Of a stretch of DNA of 24,271 nucleotides, positions 6,607 to 13,310 are shown piece after piece. The stretch comes from JAHIEZ01 sp964598275 (GTDB taxonomy: Bacteria > Patescibacteriota > Microgenomatia > UBA12405): assembly GCA_964598275.1 (NCBI GenBank), contig CAZRAZ010000004.1, forward strand, positions 1-24,271, written 5' to 3'. The translations under genes and the position numbers were made by a program. Numbering within the stretch: position 1 is the first letter of the stretch; every line of letters starts with the position of its first letter. The notes beneath the pieces are model-generated. The model was not told where the DNA came from. It saw nothing but the letters and a program-made list of their open reading frames with translations, and made no database searches.

Positions 6607-6891
6607 TTAGCAGAAAGTGGGCTGTTGATTTGAGAATGATTTGAGTGTCTGTTTGAGTATAGAATTGATTTGACTGTGACCATAACCGCTTTTTAAATAT
6701 TTTTCTCTTTGGAGAGCATCCATCTTGTTGTTAAAGTATTCGTAGTGAATTAGACGATATGGAAGGAATTTTTTGGTCGAGTTGACGAGGCCTTTTGAGT
6801 GTCGGGATAGTCGTGTTTTTAAGTCTGAAGTAAAACCTATATATAAGTTGTCGGTTTTGAGACTTTTTAAGATGTAGACATAATAGGGCAT
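6607..6891 (-). CDS. GIY-YIG domain endonuclease-like protein
   Basis: The 94-aa product is a minimal GIY-YIG nuclease domain. YYVYILKS supplies the first (GIY-like) strand and NLYIGFTSDL the second (YIG); Arg of LKTRLSRH is the catalytic arginine position, and the C-terminal part contains the usual EYFNNKMDALQREKYLK segment, with the metal-binding Glu in REKYLKSG. This is the UPF0213/YhbQ-like single-domain group, with nuclease activity on branched or damaged DNA proposed but the role in cells unclear. The frame is open to 6969, but that extension runs through the tRNA and a hairpin; the ATG at 6891 starts exactly at the conserved MPYYVYI, so I use it. It follows tRNA-Ala on the same strand. 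Confidence 0.87.
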   Translation of the reverse strand: MPYYVYILKSLKTDNLYIGFTSDLKTRLSRHSKGLVNSTKKFLPYRLIHYEYFNNKMDALQREKYLKSGYGHSQINSILKQTLKSFSNQQPTFC

Positions 6892-6916
6892 ATGTTTTTG
6901 GGGATTTTTGGAGAAG

Positions 6917-6933
6917 GGGACGTCAAACGTCCC
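6917..6933. repeat. Small perfect hairpin next to tRNA-Ala
   Basis: GGGACGT (6917-6923) and ACGTCCC (6927-6933) form a 7-bp GC-rich stem with loop CAA, 4 nt past the 3' end of the tRNA. It lacks a T tract, so it may be a processing or stabilising hairpin or a dispersed palindromic repeat rather than a terminator. Confidence 0.55.
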
Positions 6934-6937
6934 ACAG

Positions 6938-7009
6938 TGGACCCAGGGGGAGTCGAACCCCCGACTCATCCGTGCGACGGACGTGTTTTGCCAATTGAAC
7001 TATGGGCCC
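6938..7009 (-). tRNA. tRNA-Ala, anticodon CGC
   Basis: The minus strand folds into a full cloverleaf of 72 nt. The acceptor stem is GGGCCCA/TGGGTCC and includes the G3:U70-type pair that identifies tRNA-Ala. The D stem is weak (GTTC/AAAC with one mismatch). The anticodon stem is CGTCC/GGATG with loop GTCGCAC, giving anticodon CGC (reads GCG). The variable loop is 4 nt, and the T stem GGGGG/CCCCC carries loop TTCGACT. The discriminator is A. CCA is not encoded (CTG follows), so the CCA-adding enzyme is needed. Position 32 is G, pairing with C38, which is slightly unusual. Confidence 0.93.
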
Positions 7010-7010
7010 G

Positions 7011-7070
7011 GTTTAATTTTTAATTTCTAATTTTTCCTTCGATTACTCAGGATTTCGCTTCGCTCAATAA
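7011..7070. repeat. Composite repeat DNA between pth and tRNA-Ala
   Basis: The 63-nt spacer consists of a low-complexity tract (TTTAATTTTTAATTTCTAAT...) followed by TCCTTC-GATTA-CTCAGGAT (7035-7053) and the GC-containing tail TTCGCTTCGCTCAA. The core matches the elements inside two prepilin genes (18484 and 19006), which shows it is a dispersed repeat. No gene is present. Confidence 0.6.
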
Positions 7071-7072
7071 TT

Positions 7073-7618
7073 TTAAATTTTTAAAAAGGAGATTTCTTTG
7101 TTTTGTAACAAAGTTTTAATCTTAGGGAGTATTTTATCAATAGTTTTATTAATAATCAGCAATTCGTTTGACAAAAAGGGTTTTAAAACATAGTCCTCGA
7201 CGGCGATATTGGCAGGAGGATGGTCGATGCCGACCCGGATACGATTGAAACTTTGGGTATTAAGACTTTGGATAATGGATTTGATGCCGTTGTGGCCGGC
7301 GGGGCCCCGGTCAAATTGAATTTTGTAGTCCCCTACTTCAAGATCAAGGTCGTCATGAACAACATAAAGATGGTCGGGAGAAATTTTGTAATAAGATAAA
7401 ATTTTTTGCACCGCTTGACCGGATTCATTCATAAAAGTTTGGGGTATGGCGATAATCCAATCTTGCTGTTTAAGAATTTTGGCTGACAATTTGAGATTGG
7501 TTTTGAGGGTAGACGGGGAAAGATTTTTTAATAGCTTTAAGATAAGGTTGGCGCCAAGATTGTGTCGGCTGTTTTGGTAAATTTTGTCGGGATTACCAAG
7601 ACCAATTAATGCTTTCAT
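7073..7618 (-). CDS. pth: Peptidyl-tRNA hydrolase
   Basis: Pth hydrolyses the ester bond of peptidyl-tRNAs released prematurely from ribosomes, recycling tRNA. The 181-aa protein has the usual family length and motifs: GLGNPDKIYQNSRHNLGA near the N-terminus (Asn and catalytic His of the RHN motif), PQTFMNESG (substrate-binding Asn), VVHDDLDLEVGDYK (the Asp of the catalytic pair), and RGPAGHNGIKSI with the conserved GHNG. All catalytic residues are present. The start at 7618 gives MKALIGLGNP. An extended -10 (TGATAAAAT, 7625-7633) lies 6 nt upstream, so the message may be leaderless. It is followed on the same strand by tRNA-Ala, a sensible neighbour for a tRNA-recycling enzyme. Confidence 0.96.
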   Translation of the reverse strand: MKALIGLGNPDKIYQNSRHNLGANLILKLLKNLSPSTLKTNLKLSAKILKQQDWIIAIPQTFMNESGQAVQKILSYYKISPDHLYVVHDDLDLEVGDYKIQFDRGPAGHNGIKSIIQSLNTQSFNRIRVGIDHPPANIAVEDYVLKPFLSNELLIINKTIDKILPKIKTLLQNKEISFLKI

Positions 7619-7620
7619 AC

Positions 7621-7669
7621 TGGTATTTTATCAAATTTTTTAGAAATTTTTGATATAGAAAGATACCAA
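7621..7669 (-). promoter_or_regulatory. Extended -10 and dyad region upstream of pth
   Basis: TGATAAAAT (minus strand, 7625-7633) is an extended -10-like element 6 nt before the pth ATG. It lies inside a larger imperfect dyad: TGGTATTTT near 7621 is mirrored by AAGATACCA ending at 7668, and TATCAAA (7629-7635) is mirrored by TTTTGATA (7648-7655). The symmetry could be an operator or a hairpin. Confidence 0.4.
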
Positions 7670-7717
7670 AAGCATGAAAAAGTAGTCTAAAGATAGGGAA
7701 AAGATAGTTTTGCTTGG

Positions 7718-7750
7718 TTATTAGCAGTCAAAGTGGTTGACTGCTAATAA
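7718..7750 (-). terminator. Strong hairpin directly after ligA
   Basis: TTATTAGCAGTCAA (7718-7731) and TTGACTGCTAATAA (7737-7750) form a perfect 14-bp stem with a 5-nt loop, beginning 2 nt after the ligA stop codon. The position fits a transcription terminator or mRNA 3'-end stabiliser. There is no T tract, so intrinsic termination is not certain. Confidence 0.6.
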
Positions 7751-7752
7751 GG

Positions 7753-9681
7753 TCAGGAAAGCATTTTTCGGAGGCGGGTTTCGGAGACGATGGGGATGTT
7801 AAGTTTTTTGGCGGTGGTGAATTTATCGGAGTTGGAAGTTTGTTGATTACAGACCAGATAGTTGGTTTTTTGGGTGATGGTGGAAACTATCCGGCCGCCT
7901 TTGGATTCGATGTCCGTCTCGATTTGTTTTCGGGGACGGGAAAGAGCGCCGGTGATGGCGAATTTTAAACCGGTTAACTTATTGACAGTGTGAGTTTTTT
8001 TTATTTTGACTTGAGACAAGATTGATTTAATGGCGTTTTTTTTGAGTTCAAGGCCGTCGATGATTTTTTGGGCCAGGGTAATTTGAAAACCGGGAAGAGA
8101 TTCAAGATCAGCAAGCTGTAGGTTTAAGATTTTTCTGGGGGTGTTAAAGCCGGCATCAATAATTTGGCGGACTCTTTTGGCGCTGAAATTTGGGATGGCA
8201 GAGGCGGTGAGGATTTGATTAAGAGTCAGAGTTCTTTTGGCAGAAATTTGAGCAAGAATATTTTGACCGGATTTGCGGCCCAAGCCTTCAAGAGGGATAA
8301 AGTTGTCTATGGTGAGGCGATAAAAATCACCGGGAAGGGAAAGCTTGTTGGCATTAGCTAGTTTTTTGATAGTTTTTACCGAGATGCCTTTGATATCCAG
8401 AAATTTGCAAAACAGACGAAGGGAACCTAGGGTTTGGCCAGGACAAGAGAGACTATTGGGGCAGTGTAGAAATTTATCTTCAGCAATAAGAGAGTGGTGG
8501 CAAGAGGGGCATTTTGAGGGAACGGAAACGGGGCGGGAATTAGTTTTTTTGACGACTTTTTCGATATAAGGAATAACATCGCCCCGGCGGGAAATTTGGA
8601 CCAAATCACCGGTATTAATCCCCTTTTGCTTTAGAAGCTGATAATTGCCAAGGGAGGCAAAGGTAATAATGGCGCCCCCGACTTCGACCGGATCTAAACG
8701 GGCAACCGGGGTGATGGTACCCAAAGGACCGGTTTGCCAGGTAATCTCGCGGACGGTGGTGGTAGTGGTGGCAGGAGGAAATTTGTAGGCGACTTGGAAT
8801 TTGGGGCGGCCGTTTTTGGAGCCAAGTTGACGTTGAAGTGAAACGGGGTTGATTTTGACCACCAGGCCGTCGATGTCGTAGGCGTAACCGGGTCGTTTTT
8901 TGGTGAAAAATTGTTGAAAAATGTTTTCGACTTGAGCAAGGTTTTGACAGTGATGAGATTCGACGGTAACAAAGCCTAAGTTTTGCAGGAGTTTGATCTG
9001 ATCAAATTCGGTTTTGGGATGAAGATTGGGGGAATAAATATCAACAGCCAAGAGAGTGCAAAACTGATTGTATTTAGAGTCAAGGCGTTGAGATAACCCA
9101 GAAGCGGCATTGCGGGGGTTAGAGTAATTAGAGTCTGGAGAAAGATTGTTTAGAGACTTAAAATCTTTGTAGGTAACGACAATTTCACAACGGACGGAAC
9201 CGGTGAGGGGGGTTTTGGTTTGGGGAAGATAATTTTGCATCAAAACGACATTTTGACTGATTTGGTCCCCTACTCTGCCGTTACCTCTGGTAATGGATTT
9301 GGTCATCTGACCGTTTTGATAAATTATTTCTAAGGAGATACCGTCGCATTTGGGTTGAACTATGTAGTCGGTGTCGGCGGGGATTTTTTTGAGTTCAAAA
9401 TAGTGGACAAGATCAGTATAAAAGGAGACTTTGTTTTGGGAGCTCATGAACATGACGTGTCTGGACTTGGGCCAGCCGGTGTCGAAATTTTGGTGGCCGA
9501 CTTTGGCAAAAATACGGTGGTGGGGGTTTTGGCGGTGAAGAAGATCTTCGAGAGTGTCATAAGTGTGGTCGTCCATGATCGGTTTGCCGGAGGTGTAGTA
9601 GGCGTTTTTGGCTTTGATCAAAAGTTCGCCTAATTTGGTGGGAAGAATATTTTTGATTTCGGGACTATCGAGAGTAATCAT
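7753..9681 (-). CDS. ligA: NAD-dependent DNA ligase (divergent)
   Basis: LigA seals nicks in duplex DNA using NAD. The 642-aa protein shows the full domain order: an Ia domain with KPIMDDHTYDTLEDLL (about 33-48); the adenylation domain with QPKCDGISLEI (Lys111 nucleophile), TRGNGRVGD (131-139) and DGLVVKI (Lys276); an OB fold; a four-Cys zinc finger (Cys391, 394, 407, 413); a helix-hairpin-helix domain; and a C-terminal BRCT domain (about 567-642). Several normally invariant patches deviate: KCDG for K-[LIV]-DG, NPRNAASGL for NPRNAAAGS, and SSQNKV where most LigA have SLDNAF. Catalytic residues remain, so it should be active. Its start overlaps an extended -10 that reuses the fic stop codon TGA. 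A perfect 14-bp hairpin follows the gene. Confidence 0.92.
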   Translation of the reverse strand: MITLDSPEIKNILPTKLGELLIKAKNAYYTSGKPIMDDHTYDTLEDLLHRQNPHHRIFAKVGHQNFDTGWPKSRHVMFMSSQNKVSFYTDLVHYFELKKIPADTDYIVQPKCDGISLEIIYQNGQMTKSITRGNGRVGDQISQNVVLMQNYLPQTKTPLTGSVRCEIVVTYKDFKSLNNLSPDSNYSNPRNAASGLSQRLDSKYNQFCTLLAVDIYSPNLHPKTEFDQIKLLQNLGFVTVESHHCQNLAQVENIFQQFFTKKRPGYAYDIDGLVVKINPVSLQRQLGSKNGRPKFQVAYKFPPATTTTTVREITWQTGPLGTITPVARLDPVEVGGAIITFASLGNYQLLKQKGINTGDLVQISRRGDVIPYIEKVVKKTNSRPVSVPSKCPSCHHSLIAEDKFLHCPNSLSCPGQTLGSLRLFCKFLDIKGISVKTIKKLANANKLSLPGDFYRLTIDNFIPLEGLGRKSGQNILAQISAKRTLTLNQILTASAIPNFSAKRVRQIIDAGFNTPRKILNLQLADLESLPGFQITLAQKIIDGLELKKNAIKSILSQVKIKKTHTVNKLTGLKFAITGALSRPRKQIETDIESKGGRIVSTITQKTNYLVCNQQTSNSDKFTTAKKLNIPIVSETRLRKMLS

Positions 9682-9688
9682 GACTTAT

Positions 9689-9697
9689 TTTATATCA
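9689..9697 (-). promoter_or_regulatory. Extended -10 promoter of ligA
   Basis: The minus strand reads TGATATAAA: TGn plus a 5/6 match to TATAAT, 7 nt before the ligA ATG (9681). The TGA is at the same time the stop codon of the fic gene. A leaderless transcript is likely. Confidence 0.5.
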
Positions 9698-10828
9698 GGC
9701 GGAGACGAGACAGTAGTAGGCGCCTTTGGTGGAACCTTTCTTTTCGATAACGCCATCATCGATCATTTTTTTGAGGTCGCGCCAGATGGTGTCGTCGCTG
9801 ACCATGGGAATGATTTCTTTGGCGTCGGGCATACGTAAGCCACCAAATTGCTGCATAAATTCGACTAATTTGATTTGGCGTTCAGAGAGGTGGACTTGTT
9901 TGCCCCCTAGTTTTTGCTTAAATTTTAGATCGCGGGATAAAGTTTGAACTTTTTCTTTGATACGACCAAGTTCGATGCTTAGGGCTTGGGAAAAATATTC
10001 GATCCAAACGGTCAGGTCTCTTTTGAAGATGTCGGAGGATAAGTTGTGGATGGTTTGAATGGTGTTGTAATAGGATTCGGCATTGCGATCGAAATATTCT
10101 TCGGTGGAAAAAAGACGGCGGATGTCATAACCTTCAACATAGAGAGGCATCATGGCAAAGGCGCGGGAAACACGGCCGTTACCTTCGATAAAAGGATGGA
10201 TGGCGACTAATATGTATTGAGCAATGGCAGATCTGATGACGGGATGAATTAGTCGGGAGTGAGGGTCGTTGAGCCAATCGATGAAATCGGTCATTAAATA
10301 GGGAACTTCAATGGCCGGCGGCGGGCGGTGGGCGATTTCGCCGGTTTTGGTGTTTTTTAGAACCACTTGCTGGTGGCGGTATTGGCCCTGCTCTTTGTCG
10401 GGGATGATTTTTTGAGTGGTTAACTCGTGAATTCTTTTGACGACAATTTCGCTGTAGTAAAAAGGACGACGGTTAGTTTCGTCCGGTTCGGGGACGGATT
10501 TTTCGCCGGGAAGAGGCAGAGAGGCGTCGTAAAGGGACCAGAGTTCTTCGAGATATTCGACCACTTGGCGGTAGTTGATGACTTCCTGAATGTCTCGGTC
10601 GCCGGCGGTGATTTTTCGGCCTTCGACCAGCTTGGCTACTTCCTGATAGGTTAAGTCGTTGCCTTCGATTCTGGTGCCGTAATGGACGGTGCGAACAATA
10701 GCTTCTTGTTGGAACTGTTTTTCGTAGGCAGGAATTAGGGGAGCTTCGTCAATGATAGCTTTGGCGGCCTCGATGAGGCCGATGCTTTTGAGAAGATTGT
10801 TGCTGATGGAAAAAATGGGTGTAAACAT
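9695..10828 (-). CDS. Fic-family protein with winged-helix C-terminus
   Basis: Fic proteins transfer AMP (or other nucleotide parts) to hydroxyl side chains of target proteins. The 377-aa product has an N-terminal Fic_N region with the inhibitory motif TRIEGN (52-57, Glu55), the core motif HPFIEGNGRVSR (211-222) with catalytic His211 and the second Arg, and a C-terminal winged-helix-like segment (about 315-377) that may bind DNA. The inhibitor Glu and catalytic His are both intact, so this is a class II, self-restrained enzyme. The target is unknown; such proteins are often regulators and in some cases toxins. A TATAAT with TGn extension lies upstream (10842-10850). It precedes ligA by 13 nt. 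Confidence 0.92.
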   Translation of the reverse strand: MFTPIFSISNNLLKSIGLIEAAKAIIDEAPLIPAYEKQFQQEAIVRTVHYGTRIEGNDLTYQEVAKLVEGRKITAGDRDIQEVINYRQVVEYLEELWSLYDASLPLPGEKSVPEPDETNRRPFYYSEIVVKRIHELTTQKIIPDKEQGQYRHQQVVLKNTKTGEIAHRPPPAIEVPYLMTDFIDWLNDPHSRLIHPVIRSAIAQYILVAIHPFIEGNGRVSRAFAMMPLYVEGYDIRRLFSTEEYFDRNAESYYNTIQTIHNLSSDIFKRDLTVWIEYFSQALSIELGRIKEKVQTLSRDLKFKQKLGGKQVHLSERQIKLVEFMQQFGGLRMPDAKEIIPMVSDDTIWRDLKKMIDDGVIEKKGSTKGAYYCLVSA

Positions 10829-10841
10829 CGGTAGTTTGTTT

Positions 10842-10870
10842 ATTATACCAAAAATTGATTTTTAGCAATA
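10842..10870 (-). promoter_or_regulatory. Promoter of the Fic gene
   Basis: The minus strand has TATAAT (10842-10847) preceded by TGG (extended -10, 10848-10850) and, 17 nt further upstream, TATTGC (10865-10870) as a weak -35. The hexamer lies 13 nt before the ATG (10828), giving a leader of only about 6 nt. Confidence 0.55.
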
Positions 10871-10892
10871 AGGAAATAGTGCGGGAATTTAC

Positions 10893-11525
10893 TCAAGACA
10901 GAAGATAATAATCGAGAGCGGAACGGGGGTCGACGTTATGATCGATCATTTGAAGAGAGTGAATGAGCCGGCGTATTTTTTTGGCAGTGGAGGGAGAGGG
11001 GTTTTTGACCAAGCTTTGTTGTTGGAAGTTTAGCTCTTTTTTTAACAGGGGTAGAACGGCATCTTTGTTGACAGCAAGACGGTCGGCAGTGGCTAGTTTT
11101 TGTTGAAGATTTAAACTTTGGGGGATGGCAGAGCTGGCGAGAGTGGTTTTTGAAGATAGAAAGATTTGGTGGCAGCGAGAGAGGATGGTGGGAAGCAAGG
11201 CTTGGGGTTTGTCGGTGCTAAGAAGGAGATAGTGATGGGGGCCGGGCTCTTCCAGAACCTTTAGGAGGGCGTTTTGGGCGGGAGCAGCTAATTGGTCGGC
11301 GGAAAGGATGAGGGCAATTTTGTTTTGGTGAGAAAGGGGTTTTTGGGAAAAGAATTTTTTTAGTTGACGGATATCGTTAATGGTCCAGCTTAATCGCCCG
11401 ATGGTAAGAATGTCGGGATTATTAGGATTGAGGAGGTTTTTTAGATTTTGGCAAAAGCGACTGATTCGCTTTTCGGTTTTGGAGACGGAATCAGAGATGA
11501 TTAAAGTAGAAGGAAAGACGGTCAA
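10893..11525 (-). CDS. holB: DNA polymerase III delta' subunit (clamp loader)
   Basis: The delta' subunit is the rigid stator of the clamp loader that opens the sliding clamp. The segment SADQLAAPAQNALLKVLEEP followed by PTILSRCHQI is the diagnostic block of the DnaX/HolB family (NALLK-LEEP and the SRC arginine finger). No Walker A motif is present, as expected for delta' and not for tau/gamma. The C-terminal half is helical and ends in ALDYYLLS. The protein is short (about 210 aa). The frame is open to an ATG at 11624, but that would overlap pilB divergently by 79 nt; I choose the TTG at 11525, just before LTVFPSTLIISDS, leaving 20 nt to pilB. The start is the uncertain part. It ends upstream of fic on the same strand. 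Confidence 0.8.
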   Translation of the reverse strand: MTVFPSTLIISDSVSKTEKRISRFCQNLKNLLNPNNPDILTIGRLSWTINDIRQLKKFFSQKPLSHQNKIALILSADQLAAPAQNALLKVLEEPGPHHYLLLSTDKPQALLPTILSRCHQIFLSSKTTLASSAIPQSLNLQQKLATADRLAVNKDAVLPLLKKELNFQQQSLVKNPSPSTAKKIRRLIHSLQMIDHNVDPRSALDYYLLS

Positions 11526-11530
11526 GTTTT

Positions 11531-11539
11531 TGGTAGTAT
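11531..11539 (+). promoter_or_regulatory. Extended -10 promoter of pilB
   Basis: TGG-TAGTAT lies 6 nt upstream of the pilB ATG (11546) in the 20-nt divergent spacer to holB. No -35 is recognisable and there is no Shine-Dalgarno, so the pil transcript would start at or next to the ATG. On the opposite strand TTGGTG-N17-TAATAC could serve holB. Confidence 0.45.
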
Positions 11540-11545
11540 TAATGT

Positions 11546-13294
11546 ATGAATGACGTGGCACCAAAAGTATATCAAAGTTTGGCAGAGGTACTGTTGGCGG
11601 ATGGTTTGATTGATGAAGAGGCAAGAGAAAAAATTAAATTAAGACAGCTTAAAGGCGGTGAAACAGAAGAAGATATAGTCAGGTCTTTGCGTTTGCTGTC
11701 GGAGGTGGATTTGGTGAAGTCTAAGGCAAAGTTTTTGCGGGTGGAATTTGTGGATTTGGAAAAGACAGCTTTTTCGCCGGAGGCATTGTCTTTGGTACCG
11801 GAGAGTGTGGCGGAAAAATATAAGGTAGTGCCCTATAAATTGGATACCAAGGATGGAGTATTGCATGTAGCGATGGCTAATCCCTTGGATTTGGAAACGG
11901 TGGAATTTTTGGAGAAAAAAAGCGGACTTAAGATACAAACGTCGATGGCGGAGCAAAAGCAGTTAGCGGCTTTTGTACGGGAAAAATATCAACGGGAAAA
12001 AGGAATTACTTCGGAAGTAAGCAAAGCCTTGGACGAAAGAAAGAAAGACGAGGAGGGAAAAAGAATTGTGGGGGAGGTGCAGGAAAAGGTGTCGGCGGAG
12101 GCGCCGGTAGCCAAGATTGTAGCTACTATTTTGGAATATGCCATTAAGGCCAGAGCGTCGGATGTTCATATTGAGCCACAGGAAGAGAATGTGAGAGTGC
12201 GGTATCGGATTGATGGTATTTTGCAGGAAAAATATTTATTGCCGAGAAACGTATTGGATGCGGTGGTCAGCAGAATTAAAATTTTGGCAAATTTGAAGAT
12301 TGACGAAAAGAGAGTGCCGCAGGATGGCCGGTTTTTCTTTGCTTCTGACGAGCAGGATGTGGATTTGCGGATATCGACCTTGCCGACCACTTATGGAGAA
12401 AAGGTAGTGATGAGGCTTTTGAAAAAATCGCAGAAAGTGCCGACTTTGCCGGATTTGGGCTTGAGAGGCAGAGCTTTGAAAAATTTGATGGATGCGATTG
12501 CCAGACCGCACGGTATTATTATTGTCTGCGGACCAACAGGGTCGGGAAAAACGACGACCTTGTATTCAATTTTGGATATTGTGTCGACTTCTAAAGTAAA
12601 CGTGGTGACAATTGAGGATCCGGTGGAATATCAGATGAAGGGAGTTTCGCAGGCGCAGGTGAATACTCAAGCCGGATTGACTTTTGCTTCGGCATTAAGA
12701 TCTTTTTTGCGTCAGGATCCGAATATAATTATGGTGGGTGAAATTCGGGATACAGAAACGGCAGATCTGGCAATCAATGCGGCTTTGACGGGGCATTTGG
12801 TGTTTTCGACCTTGCATACTAATGATGCTTCTGGGGTGCCACCGAGGTTGTTGGACATGGGGGTGGAGCCGTTTTTATTAGTGTCGTCACTAAATTGTGT
12901 GGTAGGCCAGCGGGTATTAAGGCGGGTGTGCAAGGCGTGTGCGCAACAGGTAGCAATTCCCGATAAGATGGCTGAAGAGATGAAAAAGACATTGGGACCG
13001 ATTTACGAGATGGTGGGAGAGAAATGGAAAAAAGAAGGCAAGGAAATGACAATACCGAAAGTGGTTGGTTGCGAGGCGTGTAATAAAACCGGTTATTTAG
13101 GACGGGTAGCCATTTATGAGGTGATGCCGGTTTCTGAAAAAATGGCTAAATTAATTGTGGAAAAAGCGGCAGCCTCATCTATCCAAAAGTTAGCAATGGA
13201 GGAAGGTATGTTATCGATGAAACAGGATGGTTATGTCAAAGTATTGGAGGGAGTGACAACTATGGATGAAGTTTTGCGGGTAGCAGAGTATTAA
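11546..13294 (+). CDS. pilB: Type IV pilus extension ATPase
   Basis: PilB is the hexameric cytoplasmic motor that drives pilin polymerisation. The 582-aa protein has an N-terminal MshEN/T2SSE_N domain (about 8-150; SLAEVLLADGLI and YKVVPYKLD...ANPLD). Next is the N-terminal ATPase part with the ARASDVHIEP motif, then Walker A GPTGSGKTT (329-337), the Asp box TIEDPVEYQ (about 355-363), Walker B with IIMVGEIRD, and the His box STLHTND. A tetracysteine zinc site, CKAC (462/465) and CEAC (509/512), is typical of PilB/GspE. The usual IPRL after the His box is VPPRL. It is the first gene of the pil locus, divergent from holB and 16 nt before pilT. Confidence 0.97.
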   Translation: MNDVAPKVYQSLAEVLLADGLIDEEAREKIKLRQLKGGETEEDIVRSLRLLSEVDLVKSKAKFLRVEFVDLEKTAFSPEALSLVPESVAEKYKVVPYKLDTKDGVLHVAMANPLDLETVEFLEKKSGLKIQTSMAEQKQLAAFVREKYQREKGITSEVSKALDERKKDEEGKRIVGEVQEKVSAEAPVAKIVATILEYAIKARASDVHIEPQEENVRVRYRIDGILQEKYLLPRNVLDAVVSRIKILANLKIDEKRVPQDGRFFFASDEQDVDLRISTLPTTYGEKVVMRLLKKSQKVPTLPDLGLRGRALKNLMDAIARPHGIIIVCGPTGSGKTTTLYSILDIVSTSKVNVVTIEDPVEYQMKGVSQAQVNTQAGLTFASALRSFLRQDPNIIMVGEIRDTETADLAINAALTGHLVFSTLHTNDASGVPPRLLDMGVEPFLLVSSLNCVVGQRVLRRVCKACAQQVAIPDKMAEEMKKTLGPIYEMVGEKWKKEGKEMTIPKVVGCEACNKTGYLGRVAIYEVMPVSEKMAKLIVEKAAASSIQKLAMEEGMLSMKQDGYVKVLEGVTTMDEVLRVAEY

Positions 13295-13310
13295 AAATTA
13301 AAATAAAAAA

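Noticed and set aside
6917..6933. Intrinsic terminator of tRNA-Ala
   Set aside because: The stem is good but no T tract follows on the minus strand, so I list it as a hairpin or repeat only.
6892..6969. Extension of the GIY-YIG frame to 6969
   Set aside because: It passes through the tRNA-Ala and the hairpin at 6917-6933; the domain starts at 6891.
9695..10828. Fic gene as half of a Fic toxin-antitoxin pair
   Set aside because: The inhibitory motif is inside the protein (class II), and no separate antitoxin gene lies beside it.
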